A stretch of 64,000 nt of DNA from Clostridiales bacterium (GCA_022508445.1 JAFLVG010000001.1:248001-312000); one strand, 5' to 3'; positions 43,113 through 51,724 are shown, counted from the stretch's first letter. Numbers and translations are program-made. The notes: generated by a model not told the origin, from the sequence alone.

Positions 43113-44627
43113 CTATTTTTCTATTATGCTCTCGCCCGTCATTTCGCTCGGCTTTTCCACGCCCATGATGTCGAGAAGCGTGGGAGCAACGTCGCAGAGC
43201 GCTTTGCCCGATTTGAGCGTTTTGCCTAAATACTTGTCGCCTGCAACAATGAGCGGTACCAGGTTTGTAGTATGCGAGGTACAAGGCGATCCGCCCTCGA
43301 ACTGCATAACTTCGGCATTGCCGTGGTCTGCCGTTACGATTGCCGTGCCGCCGCTCTTCCACACGGCCTCGACGACTTTTTTAAGACATTCGTCAACGGC
43401 TTCGACCGCTTTGACCGCAGCATTGAACACGCCGGTATGTCCGACCATGTCGCAGTTGGCGAAGTTGAGGATCAAAACGTCCTTGCCGCTTTGCACCTGC
43501 TCGACCGCTTTGTCCGCCACCTCGTATGCGCTCATCTCGGGTTGAAGGTCATACGTCGGCACCTTGGGGCTTGCGACGAGTACGCGCGTTTCATTGTCGT
43601 TCGGTTTTTCCACACCGCCGTTAAAGAAGAATGTGACGTGCGCGTACTTTTCGGTTTCCGCTACTCGGGCTTGGGTAAAGCCTTTGCTTGCAAGATACTC
43701 GCCGAGCGTGTTCTTTAAGTGCCGCGGCGGAAACGCCGTTTCGATATTGTTAAGCGTGACGTCGTACTGCGTCATGCCTACATACGTTATCTTTTTGTAT
43801 CCGCCCATGCGCTCAAAGCAGTCGAACTGCGGCTCGGTGATAGCACGCGAAATCTGACGTGCGCGGTCGGCGCGGAAGTTATAGAATATCATCGCGTCGC
43901 CGGCGTTTACGCCCTTGTACTCGCCTATTACGACAGGCTCGACAAACTCGTCCATCGTGCCTGCGGCATAGCTCGATGCCATTGCCGAGTCGGGCGAGCT
44001 GAAATGCTTGCCTGCGCCCGCGAACACCGCGTTGTATCCGCGCGCCACGCGCTCCCAGCGGTTGTCCCTGTCCATATAGTAATATCTGCCGACGATCGTG
44101 CCGACTTGTCCGACGCCGATTTCCTTCATTTTATCTTCGAGCTCGCGAATAAATCCTCGCCCCGAGTCGGGCGGAACGTCGCGCCCGTCGGTGATGCAAT
44201 GCACGTACACCTTGCTCACGCCGCGCTTTTTGCAAAGTTCGAGCAAAGCGTACAGATGCGTGTTCATGCTGTGCACTCCGCCGTTGCTTAAAAGCCCGAC
44301 GAGGTGCATTGCGGACTTGTTATTAAGCACGGCGTCGATAGCCGTGTTAAACGCCGCATTGCTGTCGAACGAGCCGTCCTTGATTGCGTCGTCGATAGTC
44401 GTAATGTCTTGGTAAACGACTCTTCCCGCGCCGAGATTCAAGTGTCCGACCTCGCTGTTGCCCATTTGCCCCTCGGGGAGGCCTACGGCGTATCCCGAAG
44501 CATTGATGAGCGTGTGCGGGTACTTTTCAATCAGCGAGTCGATAAAAGGCTTTTTCGCCTTTTTTACGGCGTTGCCGTAATCGTCTTGATTGTTGCCGAA
44601 TCCGTCGAGAATGATCAAAGCGTTCAT
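43113..44627 (-). CDS. gpmI: 2,3-bisphosphoglycerate-independent phosphoglycerate mutase
   Basis: 504 aa. Interconverts 3- and 2-phosphoglycerate in glycolysis using two manganese ions and a phosphoserine. The metal aspartate is in MNALIILDGFGNN and the nucleophilic serine in GQMGNSEVGHLNLGAGR. HCITDGRDVPPDS and ADHGNAE are also conserved. Last gene of a five-gene operon. A 106-nt gap before it has an AAGAAGG site and could hold its own promoter. Confidence 0.97.
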   Translation of the reverse strand: MNALIILDGFGNNQDDYGNAVKKAKKPFIDSLIEKYPHTLINASGYAVGLPEGQMGNSEVGHLNLGAGRVVYQDITTIDDAIKDGSFDSNAAFNTAIDAVLNNKSAMHLVGLLSNGGVHSMNTHLYALLELCKKRGVSKVYVHCITDGRDVPPDSGRGFIRELEDKMKEIGVGQVGTIVGRYYYMDRDNRWERVARGYNAVFAGAGKHFSSPDSAMASSYAAGTMDEFVEPVVIGEYKGVNAGDAMIFYNFRADRARQISRAITEPQFDCFERMGGYKKITYVGMTQYDVTLNNIETAFPPRHLKNTLGEYLASKGFTQARVAETEKYAHVTFFFNGGVEKPNDNETRVLVASPKVPTYDLQPEMSAYEVADKAVEQVQSGKDVLILNFANCDMVGHTGVFNAAVKAVEAVDECLKKVVEAVWKSGGTAIVTADHGNAEVMQFEGGSPCTSHTTNLVPLIVAGDKYLGKTLKSGKALCDVAPTLLDIMGVEKPSEMTGESIIEK

Positions 44628-44733
44628 AATTATACCTTCTTTAATTCTTTTGTACTATTATTTTATTTCGAGTAACAAGTTTACTTGCTTACAATAGCAA
44701 ATTTGCGGCGATAACAAATCGACATAGTATCGC

Positions 44734-45486
44734 TTATTTCGCGGCGTTTACGATATAAGCAAAATCGTCGGCTTTAAGGCTCGCACCGCCGATAAGTCCG
44801 CCGTCGATTTCGGGCCGGGCCATAAGTCCGTCCACGTTCTTCGCGTTCATGCTGCCGCCATACTGAATGCGCATACCGTCCGCTACCGCTTCGCCGTAAA
44901 GCTCCTTCACTACCGAACGAATGTATCCGATTGTTTCGTTCGCCTGCTCGTCGGTAGCGGTCTTGCCCGTGCCGATCGCCCACACCGGCTCATAAGCGAT
45001 AACAACCTTTTTCGCGTCGTCCGCCGAAATATTCTCGAACGCGCCGACAACCTGCGTGCGGCATACTTTTTCGGTCATGCCGCCCTCGCGCTCGGCGAGC
45101 ATTTCGCCCACGCAAACGATGGGAGTAAATCCGTATTTAAGCGCTTGAACAAGCCGCGCGTTGACCGTCTTGTCGGTTTCGCCGAAATATTGGCGGCGTT
45201 CGCTGTGACCTATGATAACATAGCTCGCGCCGGCTTCTTTCAGCATTGCCGCAGAAATCTCGCCCGTAAACGCGCCGCTGTCCGCCCACGCGATGTTTTG
45301 CGCGCCGACTGCGATATTGGTTTTCTTGCAAAGCTCCGCCGCAAGCGCGATGTCGGTAAACGGTACGCACACAACCACGTCACACGCCGCATTTTTGACT
45401 TTGGGCGCAAGCGCGGAAATAAGCTCGCGGCACTCCGCCGCCGTCTTATTCATCTTCCAGTTGCCTGCTATTATAGGTTTTCTCAT
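44734..45486 (-). CDS. tpiA: Triosephosphate isomerase
   Basis: 250 aa from the ATG at 45486 with AAGGAG upstream. Interconverts dihydroxyacetone phosphate and glyceraldehyde 3-phosphate. The active-site lysine is in AGNWKMNKT, the histidine in VIIGHSERRQYFGE and the glutamate in VIAYEPVWAIGTGKTA, and GGSMNAKNV binds phosphate. It lies 11 nt after rlmB, an unusual link of glycolysis to an RNA/nucleotide operon. Confidence 0.97.
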   Translation of the reverse strand: MRKPIIAGNWKMNKTAAECRELISALAPKVKNAACDVVVCVPFTDIALAAELCKKTNIAVGAQNIAWADSGAFTGEISAAMLKEAGASYVIIGHSERRQYFGETDKTVNARLVQALKYGFTPIVCVGEMLAEREGGMTEKVCRTQVVGAFENISADDAKKVVIAYEPVWAIGTGKTATDEQANETIGYIRSVVKELYGEAVADGMRIQYGGSMNAKNVDGLMARPEIDGGLIGGASLKADDFAYIVNAAK

Positions 45487-45497
45487 GACAATCTCCT

Positions 45498-46238
45498 TTA
45501 TTCGGTACGAGAGCCTCTCTCGCATTGTAGTTTTGCATAAATCCCGAGCGCCGCCGCAACGCCTGCGTTGAGCGAGTTTATCTTGCCGCGCATGGGCAGC
45601 GACACAACCCCGTCGCACAGCTCGCGCGTAAGCCGCGATATGCCATTGCCTTCCGCGCCGACAACGAGTGCGACTGCGCCCGACAAATCTGTTTTATAAA
45701 TGTCCGTTTCGCCCATGTCGAGGGCGTACACCCACACACCGCGTCGTTTAAGCTCGCGTACCGCGTCGTTGACGTTGGTAACTCGCGCGACTTTAACGTA
45801 TTCCGCCGCGCCCGCCGCCACTTTTATCACGGTGTCGTTAACGGGAACTTGTCTGTTCTTGCCGATCACCACCCCGTGAACTCCGCCGCACTCGCAAGAA
45901 CGCAAAATGCTTCCGAAGTTGTGCGGATCCTCGATTCCGTCGAGAATAACTATAAACGGCTTTTCGCTTTTTGCCTCCGCCGCAGAGAAGATGCCGTCCA
46001 GATCGGAATACTCGAAATCGGTACAGTACCCTATACAGCCTTGGTACGACGCGCCCTCCGCCGCGCGATCGAGCGCCGCCTTGTCCGAAAACCGAACGGG
46101 TACGCCGGCACGCCTTGCACGGTCTAATATCTCGGTCGTTCGACCGTCGTGGCCGTGTGTGCCGACAATCTCGATGCGGTTGAAGCCGCCGCCGTTTTTA
46201 AGCCGTTCGAGAACGGCATTTTTACCGAAAATTTTTAT
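45498..46238 (-). CDS. rlmB: TrmH/SpoU-family RNA 2'-O-methyltransferase (RlmB-like), no standard start codon
   Basis: The frame reads continuously from a TGA inside the end of thyX, but contains no ATG, GTG or TTG before the conserved core. (x)KIFGKNAVLERLKNG, the normal RlmB N-terminus, begins with ATA at 46238, five bases after GGGTG. A single G for A would give ATG AAA ATT. From there the protein is 246 aa, the family length. Core motifs are ILDGIEDPHNFGSILRSCECGG, LVVGAEGNGIS and LPMRGKINSLNAGVAAALGIY of the knotted methyltransferase fold. It probably methylates 23S rRNA. The first TTG start would lose half the protein. Confidence 0.85.
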   Translation of the reverse strand: MKIFGKNAVLERLKNGGGFNRIEIVGTHGHDGRTTEILDRARRAGVPVRFSDKAALDRAAEGASYQGCIGYCTDFEYSDLDGIFSAAEAKSEKPFIVILDGIEDPHNFGSILRSCECGGVHGVVIGKNRQVPVNDTVIKVAAGAAEYVKVARVTNVNDAVRELKRRGVWVYALDMGETDIYKTDLSGAVALVVGAEGNGISRLTRELCDGVVSLPMRGKINSLNAGVAAALGIYAKLQCERGSRTE

Positions 46239-46258
46239 ATGTACACCCGTTATGCTTT

Positions 46259-46990
46259 TTATGCCTTGACGTTTTCAAACAGCTTGTCGCGCATAGCTTT
46301 GACTTCCGCGCTTTTGCCGCACGACTTTTTGCCTTCGGGACACGCGCCGTGCAAGCACCCGGGGCCGCAGTCTCGGAATAGATTGGGCGCGACCTTTACG
46401 GCCTCTCCCATCATCAGCCACGCCACACTGCGAATTTCCCACTGCGCGCGGTTACAGCAACGCAGTTCGAAAAAGTGCATAAGCTCGCGCGCGTTCATCG
46501 TAACTATCATTTTGGTTTCGCAAGCATTGGGCAGAATGAACCGCGCGTCCTCGTTTGACTTTTCACCCCTACCGAGCGCCGTTTGCCAATCGCGGTACCA
46601 GTCCATTATCGTGTCCATCTGACCCTTGTAACGCGCTACCGCCGCCGCACCCATGTCCTCTATCGCAGGCGGAACGACGTAGTTGAACGAATCCTCCGAT
46701 ACATAGCGTTGAGAACGCACAGAGAACGACGCAATGCGGTGTCTTGTTATCTGCGCCAAGAACGCACGCGAAACGCCTTCTACCGAAAACGTGAACGACG
46801 CATGCTCTATGGGAGAATGGTGTCCCATTTCGGTAAGCCGCGCAATAAACGCGCTGTTATCGCCCGACATGATGTTGTCAGTGAGATCGTCCAGCTCTCT
46901 ATCCGAGTAGCACAGCTTCGCGGCAAGCGCGACCGTGGCTTCCGGATCGGCAGTGTAGCGTATTAACTTGACTTTGGGTGTTACTTGCAT
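46259..46990 (-). CDS. thyX: Flavin-dependent thymidylate synthase
   Basis: 243 aa. Makes dTMP from dUMP using methylene-tetrahydrofolate and FAD. The signature RHRIASFSVRSQRY (RHRxxSxxxxSxRY) is intact, with EHASFTFSVEGVSRAFLAQITRH before it and ARFILPNACETKM and NRAQWEIR after. A cysteine-rich C-terminus (CGPGCLHGACPEGKKSCG) is typical of the clostridial branch. Order mrnC-thyX-rlmB is common in Clostridia. Confidence 0.96.
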   Translation of the reverse strand: MQVTPKVKLIRYTADPEATVALAAKLCYSDRELDDLTDNIMSGDNSAFIARLTEMGHHSPIEHASFTFSVEGVSRAFLAQITRHRIASFSVRSQRYVSEDSFNYVVPPAIEDMGAAAVARYKGQMDTIMDWYRDWQTALGRGEKSNEDARFILPNACETKMIVTMNARELMHFFELRCCNRAQWEIRSVAWLMMGEAVKVAPNLFRDCGPGCLHGACPEGKKSCGKSAEVKAMRDKLFENVKA

Positions 46991-47051
46991 ACTGTTTCCT
47001 TTTGTATGTATTGTTTATAGAAAAACCGAAACGCCGTCTCGCGCTTTGGAT

Positions 47052-47447
47052 TTAATCCTTTGCCTGACACTCGGCGCAAAGATCGAGCAAATACTTCTCT
47101 CGCTCCGTGTCGCCCGAAATGTGAACGAACCCGATGACCGCTTCTAATGCGGTTGCTTTGTGGTAGTCTGTGGGAGTAGCGGTCTTGGAGCGCGAATGCA
47201 GGTGCGCGTTTTTGGCACGCCGCGCAACGTCGGCCTCTTCGTCGGTGAACACTCCGCGTTCGATAAGCTCGTCGAACACCGCAGCCTGCGCCCGAGCATT
47301 GACTTGACGTGACGCCGCGGTGTGCAAAGTCCCGATAACGCCGTCGCTGCTTTCAAGCACACGCTCGCGAACGTACAGAGTATGTACCGCGTCGCCTATA
47401 AACGCCAAACCGACGGGCGTCAACCTTTCCGCACGGAGCTTTTCCAC
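47052..47447 (-). CDS. mrnC: Mini-ribonuclease 3
   Basis: 131 aa with an RNase III catalytic domain and no double-stranded RNA-binding domain. Matures 23S rRNA ends. LAFIGDAVHTLYVRERVL contains the conserved aspartate, and the second acidic site is in DYHKATALEAVIGFVH. The start is GTG at 47447, six bases after a TATAAT box. First gene of the mrnC-thyX-rlmB-tpiA-gpmI operon; cysS, its common upstream neighbour, is missing. Confidence 0.93.
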   Translation of the reverse strand: MEKLRAERLTPVGLAFIGDAVHTLYVRERVLESSDGVIGTLHTAASRQVNARAQAAVFDELIERGVFTDEEADVARRAKNAHLHSRSKTATPTDYHKATALEAVIGFVHISGDTEREKYLLDLCAECQAKD

Positions 47448-47453
47448 AATTCT

Positions 47454-47482
47454 ATTATACCTTTTGCTTCTCGATAAGTCAA
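47454..47482 (-). promoter_or_regulatory. Promoter giving a leaderless mrnC operon mRNA
   Basis: TTGACT (47477-47482), 17 nt, TATAAT (47454-47459), AGAATT, then GTG at 47447. The predicted +1 is the first base of GTG. Confidence 0.82.
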
Positions 47483-47633
47483 CAAAATAAAGGGGCTACT
47501 GCGCACCCCGAAAAATTATATCTTCGTCGCCCGCCACCTCCCGCGGCGAATAATATAGCCTCGAAGCATTAAGCGCGCAACACCGCGGTCAACAACGCCG
47601 ACGCGTTAATTCGGGCAAATGCGCGAAAAACAC

Positions 47634-47662
47634 TTGAATTATTCGTTATCACATGCTATAAT
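47634..47662 (+). promoter_or_regulatory. Promoter of the zinc-ribbon protein gene
   Basis: TTGAAT (47634-47639), 17 nt, TATAAT (47657-47662) with extended TGC. A leader of about 25 nt carries AGAGG at 47682. Confidence 0.82.
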
Positions 47663-47693
47663 GTATACAAATAAGATATACAGAGGCCTGTTG

Positions 47694-48311
47694 ATGACTA
47701 AAACCGTTACTTTCAAATGTGCCAAATGCGGCAAAGAGCATGCCTTCACCGTCGGCACTCGGGATATCGCAACTCTGCAAGACGCCGTGAACAATGTTCC
47801 GGAACGCGATGCCGACAAACTTCTCGAATCGGTCAACCGCATGCTCATGAACAAAACAGAAGCGCAGCGCACAGCGTTCATGATGAATAATGCCGACGGA
47901 CTTTCCATGATAAACTATGACGTTTGCGGCCCGTCGATCAATATGTTCGAGACCGAGGATATCAAAGAAATCTACGGCAAGTATACGCAGGACCAGATCG
48001 ACAGGCTCAACAAGAGTATGGGCATGTGGGCTGACGCGCACAACACAGACGGATTCATGGCGTTCGACGCAATTTTCTATTGCAGAAAATGCAAAAAGAT
48101 CCAACAAGGCTTGTTTCTCAAAGTCCGCTCGATCGAGGACAAGAAAGAGCGCACATATATGTACAACCCGAGATGCAAAAACTGCAACGCGGAGCTTGTG
48201 TTAGTCAACGACGCAAATATGGGCTTCATGTTCGAGGGCTTAACGGCAAGAGCGCCCTGCCCCGACTGCGGCGGCGCGCTTACGGTAACGGATATACGAT
48301 TCAAACCGTAA
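47694..48311 (+). CDS. Zinc-ribbon protein with four CxxC knuckles
   Basis: 205 aa from the ATG at 47694, preceded by AGAGG. CxxC pairs are in FKCAKCGKEH near the start, YCRKCKK near 125, RCKNCN near 160 and PCPDCGG near 190, enough for two zinc sites. The middle is helical with no other motif. The N-terminus resembles CpXC-type domains. Role unknown; a nucleic-acid or protein-binding adaptor is a guess. Its own promoter and terminator indicate a single gene. Confidence 0.8.
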   Translation: MTKTVTFKCAKCGKEHAFTVGTRDIATLQDAVNNVPERDADKLLESVNRMLMNKTEAQRTAFMMNNADGLSMINYDVCGPSINMFETEDIKEIYGKYTQDQIDRLNKSMGMWADAHNTDGFMAFDAIFYCRKCKKIQQGLFLKVRSIEDKKERTYMYNPRCKNCNAELVLVNDANMGFMFEGLTARAPCPDCGGALTVTDIRFKP

Positions 48312-48330
48312 GGCAACTGAAAGTTACATA

Positions 48331-48358
48331 ATCGGCGCGAAACAACGCGCCGATTTTC
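48331..48358 (+). terminator. Terminator of the zinc-ribbon gene
   Basis: AATCGGCGCG-AAACAA-CGCGCCGATT followed by a short T stretch. Confidence 0.8.
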
Positions 48359-48418
48359 ATTGCGGAAAAACGACAGCCGAGAATTTTCAAGATAAATCGA
48401 TAAATCCGAGCAAAGCAT

Positions 48419-48447
48419 TTGACAAATAGCGGTAAACGGCGTATAAT
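48419..48447 (+). promoter_or_regulatory. Promoter of the tRNA-Pro/tRNA-Ser unit
   Basis: TTGACA (48419-48424), 17 nt, TATAAT (48442-48447). Full consensus, about 5 nt from the expected start and 12 nt from the mature tRNA. Confidence 0.9.
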
Positions 48448-48458
48448 AAATCAGCTAA

Positions 48459-48534
48459 CGAGGTGTAGCGCAGTTGGTAGCGCGCATGGTTCGGGACCAT
48501 GAGGCCGCGAGTTCGAGTCTCGCCACTTCGACCA
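48459..48534 (+). tRNA. tRNA-Pro (anticodon CGG)
   Basis: 76 nt with encoded CCA. Acceptor CGAGGTG/CACTTCG, D stem GCGC/GCGC, anticodon stem CATGG/CCATG around loop TTCGGGA (anticodon 48492-48494) and T loop TTCGAGT. Confidence 0.95.
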
Positions 48535-48587
48535 TGATCGTGCACACGCGATCCAAACAAATCCGCGCAACGAAAAGCGCGGCATAC

Positions 48588-48676
48588 GGAGCGGTATCGA
48601 AGTGGTCATAACGGGCCTGACTCGAAATCAGGTAGCCCGCAAGGGCTCGTGGGTTCGAATCCCACCCGCTCCGCCA
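48588..48676 (+). tRNA. tRNA-Ser (anticodon CGA)
   Basis: 89 nt with encoded CCA and a long variable arm (GCCCGCAAGGGC), as expected for serine. Acceptor GGAGCGG/CCGCTCC, anticodon stem CCTGA/TCAGG around CTCGAAA (anticodon 48623-48625), T arm GTGGG-TTCGAAT-CCCAC. Its 3' end is the insertion point of the island. Confidence 0.96.
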
Positions 48677-49407
48677 AGAGCACCCAATTTGAACCCAAGC
48701 GGCTCAAAAAGGGTGTTTTCTTTTGCGGTAAAACTTTTCAGCTCGTCTAACTCGTCGTTGGTTAGCTTTACCTTTGTAGGCGTTTCTGGCGAGATGTTGT
48801 AAAAGATATAAAGATAATCGTCGAATAACACCGCGCGGTATATGAACAAATTAAAGAACTCGTTCTTTTCTTCGTCGTTTTTGTATTGCTTTTTTGCAAA
48901 GTAGGTTAGGAACGTTTTAATCGTCTCATAATCTAGCGGCTGAATCTGCCTTGCTTTTTCTACTGCAATCTTATTTTCTAATTTGTCATTTTGCTGTTCC
49001 AAAGCGAGTAATCTCTCTTTGGTGGACTTTGTCACAATTCCTTCTGCAATAGCATTAAGAAAACCGTTAATCGCTTTCTGTACTTGCTGTTGTTCTTTTT
49101 CGAGTAGTACAAGATGATCCGACTTTTGCAATCCTTCGTTAAACCTATCGACCACAGAAACGGCAATCTTGTCTATTACCTGTAGTTGCAAAACATAATC
49201 TATTGTCTTTTCAAACACAAGATTTTCCAACATCTCTTTTGTAATATTGCTCTTATTGCATTCGGTTTTGTTCTTCTTTCTATTAAAGCATTTGTAGTAA
49301 TGATACACCTTTCCCGTATGAATTGTGCCGTCCTCTGCGGTCATAAGTGTTCCGCAGTTTCCACAGAAAAGTTTTCCGCTCAATATGTATTCGCTGTGTT
49401 GTTGCAC
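48628..49407 (-). pseudogene. Serine recombinase C-terminal remnant
   Basis: 260 codons from a GTG at 49407. It contains the recombinase zinc-ribbon (YILSGKLFCGNCGTLM...YYKCFNRKKNKTECNK) and the long coiled coil of large serine recombinases. The whole N-terminal catalytic domain with its serine is gone, and an in-frame TAA lies just upstream of AYRRKAVQQHSEY. The last 16 codons (IRTHEPLRAT) are antisense to tRNA-Ser. It cannot catalyse integration and marks a decayed mobile element. Confidence 0.85.
48667..48676. repeat. Left attachment-site repeat at tRNA-Ser 3' end
   Basis: CGCTCCGCCA, the last ten bases of tRNA-Ser, recurs exactly at 53601-53610. Confidence 0.6.
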
Positions 49408-49756
49408 GGCTTTTCTCCGATATGCACATTAGGTAAATCGTCCTCACTACAAGGATAGTAATACAGATATTTTCCTTCAGTTTTCGCCGGCTGTTGCTTC
49501 TTATTCAAATGATATGCTAACTTATCCTCAGGATAAGTTTACAATACTAATAGTGACAACATATTATCTATAAAAACAGAAAACTCAAAAAATCCAGAAT
49601 ATTTCTTCCCAAAATTATGATGCATTTTACCGCTGCCAAAGCAGGATAAGAAAGTGGGCAAACCCGCTTTCGAGGACGTTCGCTCCGCGAAGTCCGAACA
49701 AGCGGGAAACCCGCTTTTAGTTGATCGGAACTTTTAAAAATTTATATTTTTAACCG
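49408..49756. other. Gene-free stretch inside the island
   Basis: Contains debris upstream of the recombinase remnant (a short frame on the minus strand reading KYLYYYPCSEDDLPNVHIGE) and, at 49700-49718, a hairpin AAGCGGG-AAA-CCCGCTT followed by T residues. No intact gene is seen. Confidence 0.6.
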
Positions 49757-49785
49757 TTGAAAGTTTTTTCGAGATGTGATATAAT
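49757..49785 (+). promoter_or_regulatory. Promoter of the nuclease/TGT-like pair
   Basis: TTGAAA (49757-49762), 17 nt, TATAAT (49780-49785) with a TGTGA extension. AGGAG precedes the ATG at 49819. Confidence 0.8.
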
Positions 49786-49818
49786 ATAACTGGTTTTTTA
49801 TATTCAGGAGACAAAATT

Positions 49819-50610
49819 ATGTTATACGATGAACTCTTAATTTTCTCCAAAGATAAAATTGCTGAGTTTTTTAAGAATGTAACTCTTTTTGACAATCAAT
49901 TTAATTTTACGGAATTTCATAAGATTTGCTATGAAAATATGTATGCTGTTAACAACTCTGATTGTCCAAGCACGGTTAAGGAACTAAAATCACAAATCCA
50001 AGAGTTGGCTATGGTATGTAAAAAATGTGGGCCGTATTATATGAACCCACGAAATTCTAGCCATATTAAGTATGACTTAATGATGGGAAAATTGTTTGAA
50101 GATATTTTAATTGACTTCTTCACGCAGAAATTACATATAAAGGCAATGCATGCGGATAATAGCAACAAGCAGTATCCAGATTGTATGATTTTATGTGGAG
50201 ATAAGCAAATAGCTGCTTATTTTGAAGTAAAATATCATTCGGCTCCTTTTATATCAGCTATTAATAAAATCAATAGATATTGTTATGAAGGAAGCATTAC
50301 TCTTGATTATAAAAAGATAATAAAACAATTAGAGTTGATTGACTCTGATATAGAACGACCTGTGTTCTATTTGCATTGGGTAGATTTTCCTTGCTTAAAA
50401 GGCGTATTTTTTGAGACATCAGAACAAATTAAACAATACATTTATGATAATGGTGAAGAATTTTCCAGAGAGAAACGCGTGGGAGATGACGAGAAGAACC
50501 CGAAAAGTATCTATCTTTCTAAATTTTACTCACCGCTTTTGCAAATGGGAACATTCGAGGAATTTGTTGAATTAATCAGAAAAATTATTAAGGAGAAGAA
50601 ACACAAATGA
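49819..50610 (+). CDS. PD-(D/E)XK endonuclease, probable restriction enzyme
   Basis: 263 aa. A helix glutamate (Glu94 in GKLFEDILIDFF) is followed by Asp121 in QYPDCMILCG and by Glu136-x-Lys138 in AAYFEVKYHS, the order and spacing of a PD-(D/E)XK active site. A cysteine pair (CKKCG near 67-71) precedes it. No helicase or translocase domain, so type II-like. It overlaps the next gene by four bases (ATGA), and two methyltransferases lie in the same island. Specific recognition sequence is unknown. It does not resemble a named restriction enzyme family I recall. Confidence 0.78.
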   Translation: MLYDELLIFSKDKIAEFFKNVTLFDNQFNFTEFHKICYENMYAVNNSDCPSTVKELKSQIQELAMVCKKCGPYYMNPRNSSHIKYDLMMGKLFEDILIDFFTQKLHIKAMHADNSNKQYPDCMILCGDKQIAAYFEVKYHSAPFISAINKINRYCYEGSITLDYKKIIKQLELIDSDIERPVFYLHWVDFPCLKGVFFETSEQIKQYIYDNGEEFSREKRVGDDEKNPKSIYLSKFYSPLLQMGTFEEFVELIRKIIKEKKHK

Positions 50611-51722
50611 AATATTATTTTATATACAGTGCAGGTGGTGGCGCTGGGGATTGGAATGGTGTAAAAAGAATTTGGAACGACTGTATGCCTATTGCTATCA
50701 AGTCAAATATACTTCTAAAATTCGGAGATGTGTTTCTTAATCATGCGGCTCCAACAACTCCTTGTAGACCTCGCAGATGGAATGACATTACAAATTTAAG
50801 AGAATGGCTATATGAGGCAACTGCTGACGAATACACTCTAAACGAAGCGAATATTTTATTAGATTCCGGAAGTGCAAAACTTGTAAATTTTATAGCACAT
50901 AATAACCCACAAATTTCGAACGATGACCTTATTGTTGAATTTGATAATATACTTAATAGATACCAAATAATCGAAAAGTACATTGATATTATAGCAACTT
51001 CAAATATTAATGGCGCAGTTACTTTCGATATTCCCAACCCATTTAAAATACGTAGTCAAAATGGTAATGCGAGATTGAATATTTTGACTCAAACCGACAG
51101 GCAGCGCCTTATTGAACTTTCTGCTAATTATTCTAATAGGATATACCATGTCTTAAACAACAGCAGTGAGCGATTATATACTATTATCAATGGGGAATGG
51201 AGTCTTGACGAAGTCAATATCTTTTTGAGTTTGCTTGATTATAGGCCTAGAAATTTTGCCATTGGCGGCGTATCTTCTGCGGACGAATCAACTTTTATAG
51301 AATGTATAAACACACTCGCACAAGCACAATTGAATTATGAACACATTCACTTTTTAGGGTGTGGCGGGCTAAAAAAAGTCGCAATTTTGCGAAATACAGT
51401 TTTTGACAATGAACGAACATCGGTTGATTGTTCTACACCGATCAATCGTTCAATAGATGGAAATGTTAGCGGCACAGCCCAATCTTGTTACTATTCTTAT
51501 CAAAATCAAGAACTTATCAGAATAAAACCCGAAACAAGGAATAGAATATTACAATTACATGCTGCCGTGGAAAATCCTTTGTTTGATTTGAATGAAATGA
51601 CAAATATTATTGACACCGTTTTGAGACATCAGAATCATCAATCTAACGAGGAAACTTACAACGGAAGAGCTAAATTGCTAATTCATAATACGGATGTTTA
51701 TAAACGATTCGCAAATAATTAG
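50607..51722 (+). CDS. TGT/DpdA-like transglycosylase in a restriction island
   Basis: 371 aa. Four landmarks of tRNA-guanine transglycosylases appear in order: Asp86 in NILLDSGSAKLV (compare TDSGGFQ), Asp141 in GAVTFDIPNPF, GG at 220-221 in FAIGGVSSADE (compare GGLAVGE) and Asp274 in TSVDCSTPINRS (compare the nucleophile in FDCVxPTRxARNG). Intervals 86-141-274 parallel 102-156-280 in Zymomonas TGT. The C-terminal zinc cluster of TGT is missing, as in DpdA, which exchanges guanine for preQ0 in DNA. It is translationally coupled to the nuclease. DNA base exchange is the inference; another substrate, or loss of activity, is possible. Confidence 0.72.
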   Translation: MKYYFIYSAGGGAGDWNGVKRIWNDCMPIAIKSNILLKFGDVFLNHAAPTTPCRPRRWNDITNLREWLYEATADEYTLNEANILLDSGSAKLVNFIAHNNPQISNDDLIVEFDNILNRYQIIEKYIDIIATSNINGAVTFDIPNPFKIRSQNGNARLNILTQTDRQRLIELSANYSNRIYHVLNNSSERLYTIINGEWSLDEVNIFLSLLDYRPRNFAIGGVSSADESTFIECINTLAQAQLNYEHIHFLGCGGLKKVAILRNTVFDNERTSVDCSTPINRSIDGNVSGTAQSCYYSYQNQELIRIKPETRNRILQLHAAVENPLFDLNEMTNIIDTVLRHQNHQSNEETYNGRAKLLIHNTDVYKRFANN

Positions 51723-51724
51723 TT

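Noticed and set aside
49186-49458. 90-codon plus-strand frame opposite the recombinase remnant
   Set aside because: It is the complement of the zinc-ribbon coding sequence and lacks start signals.
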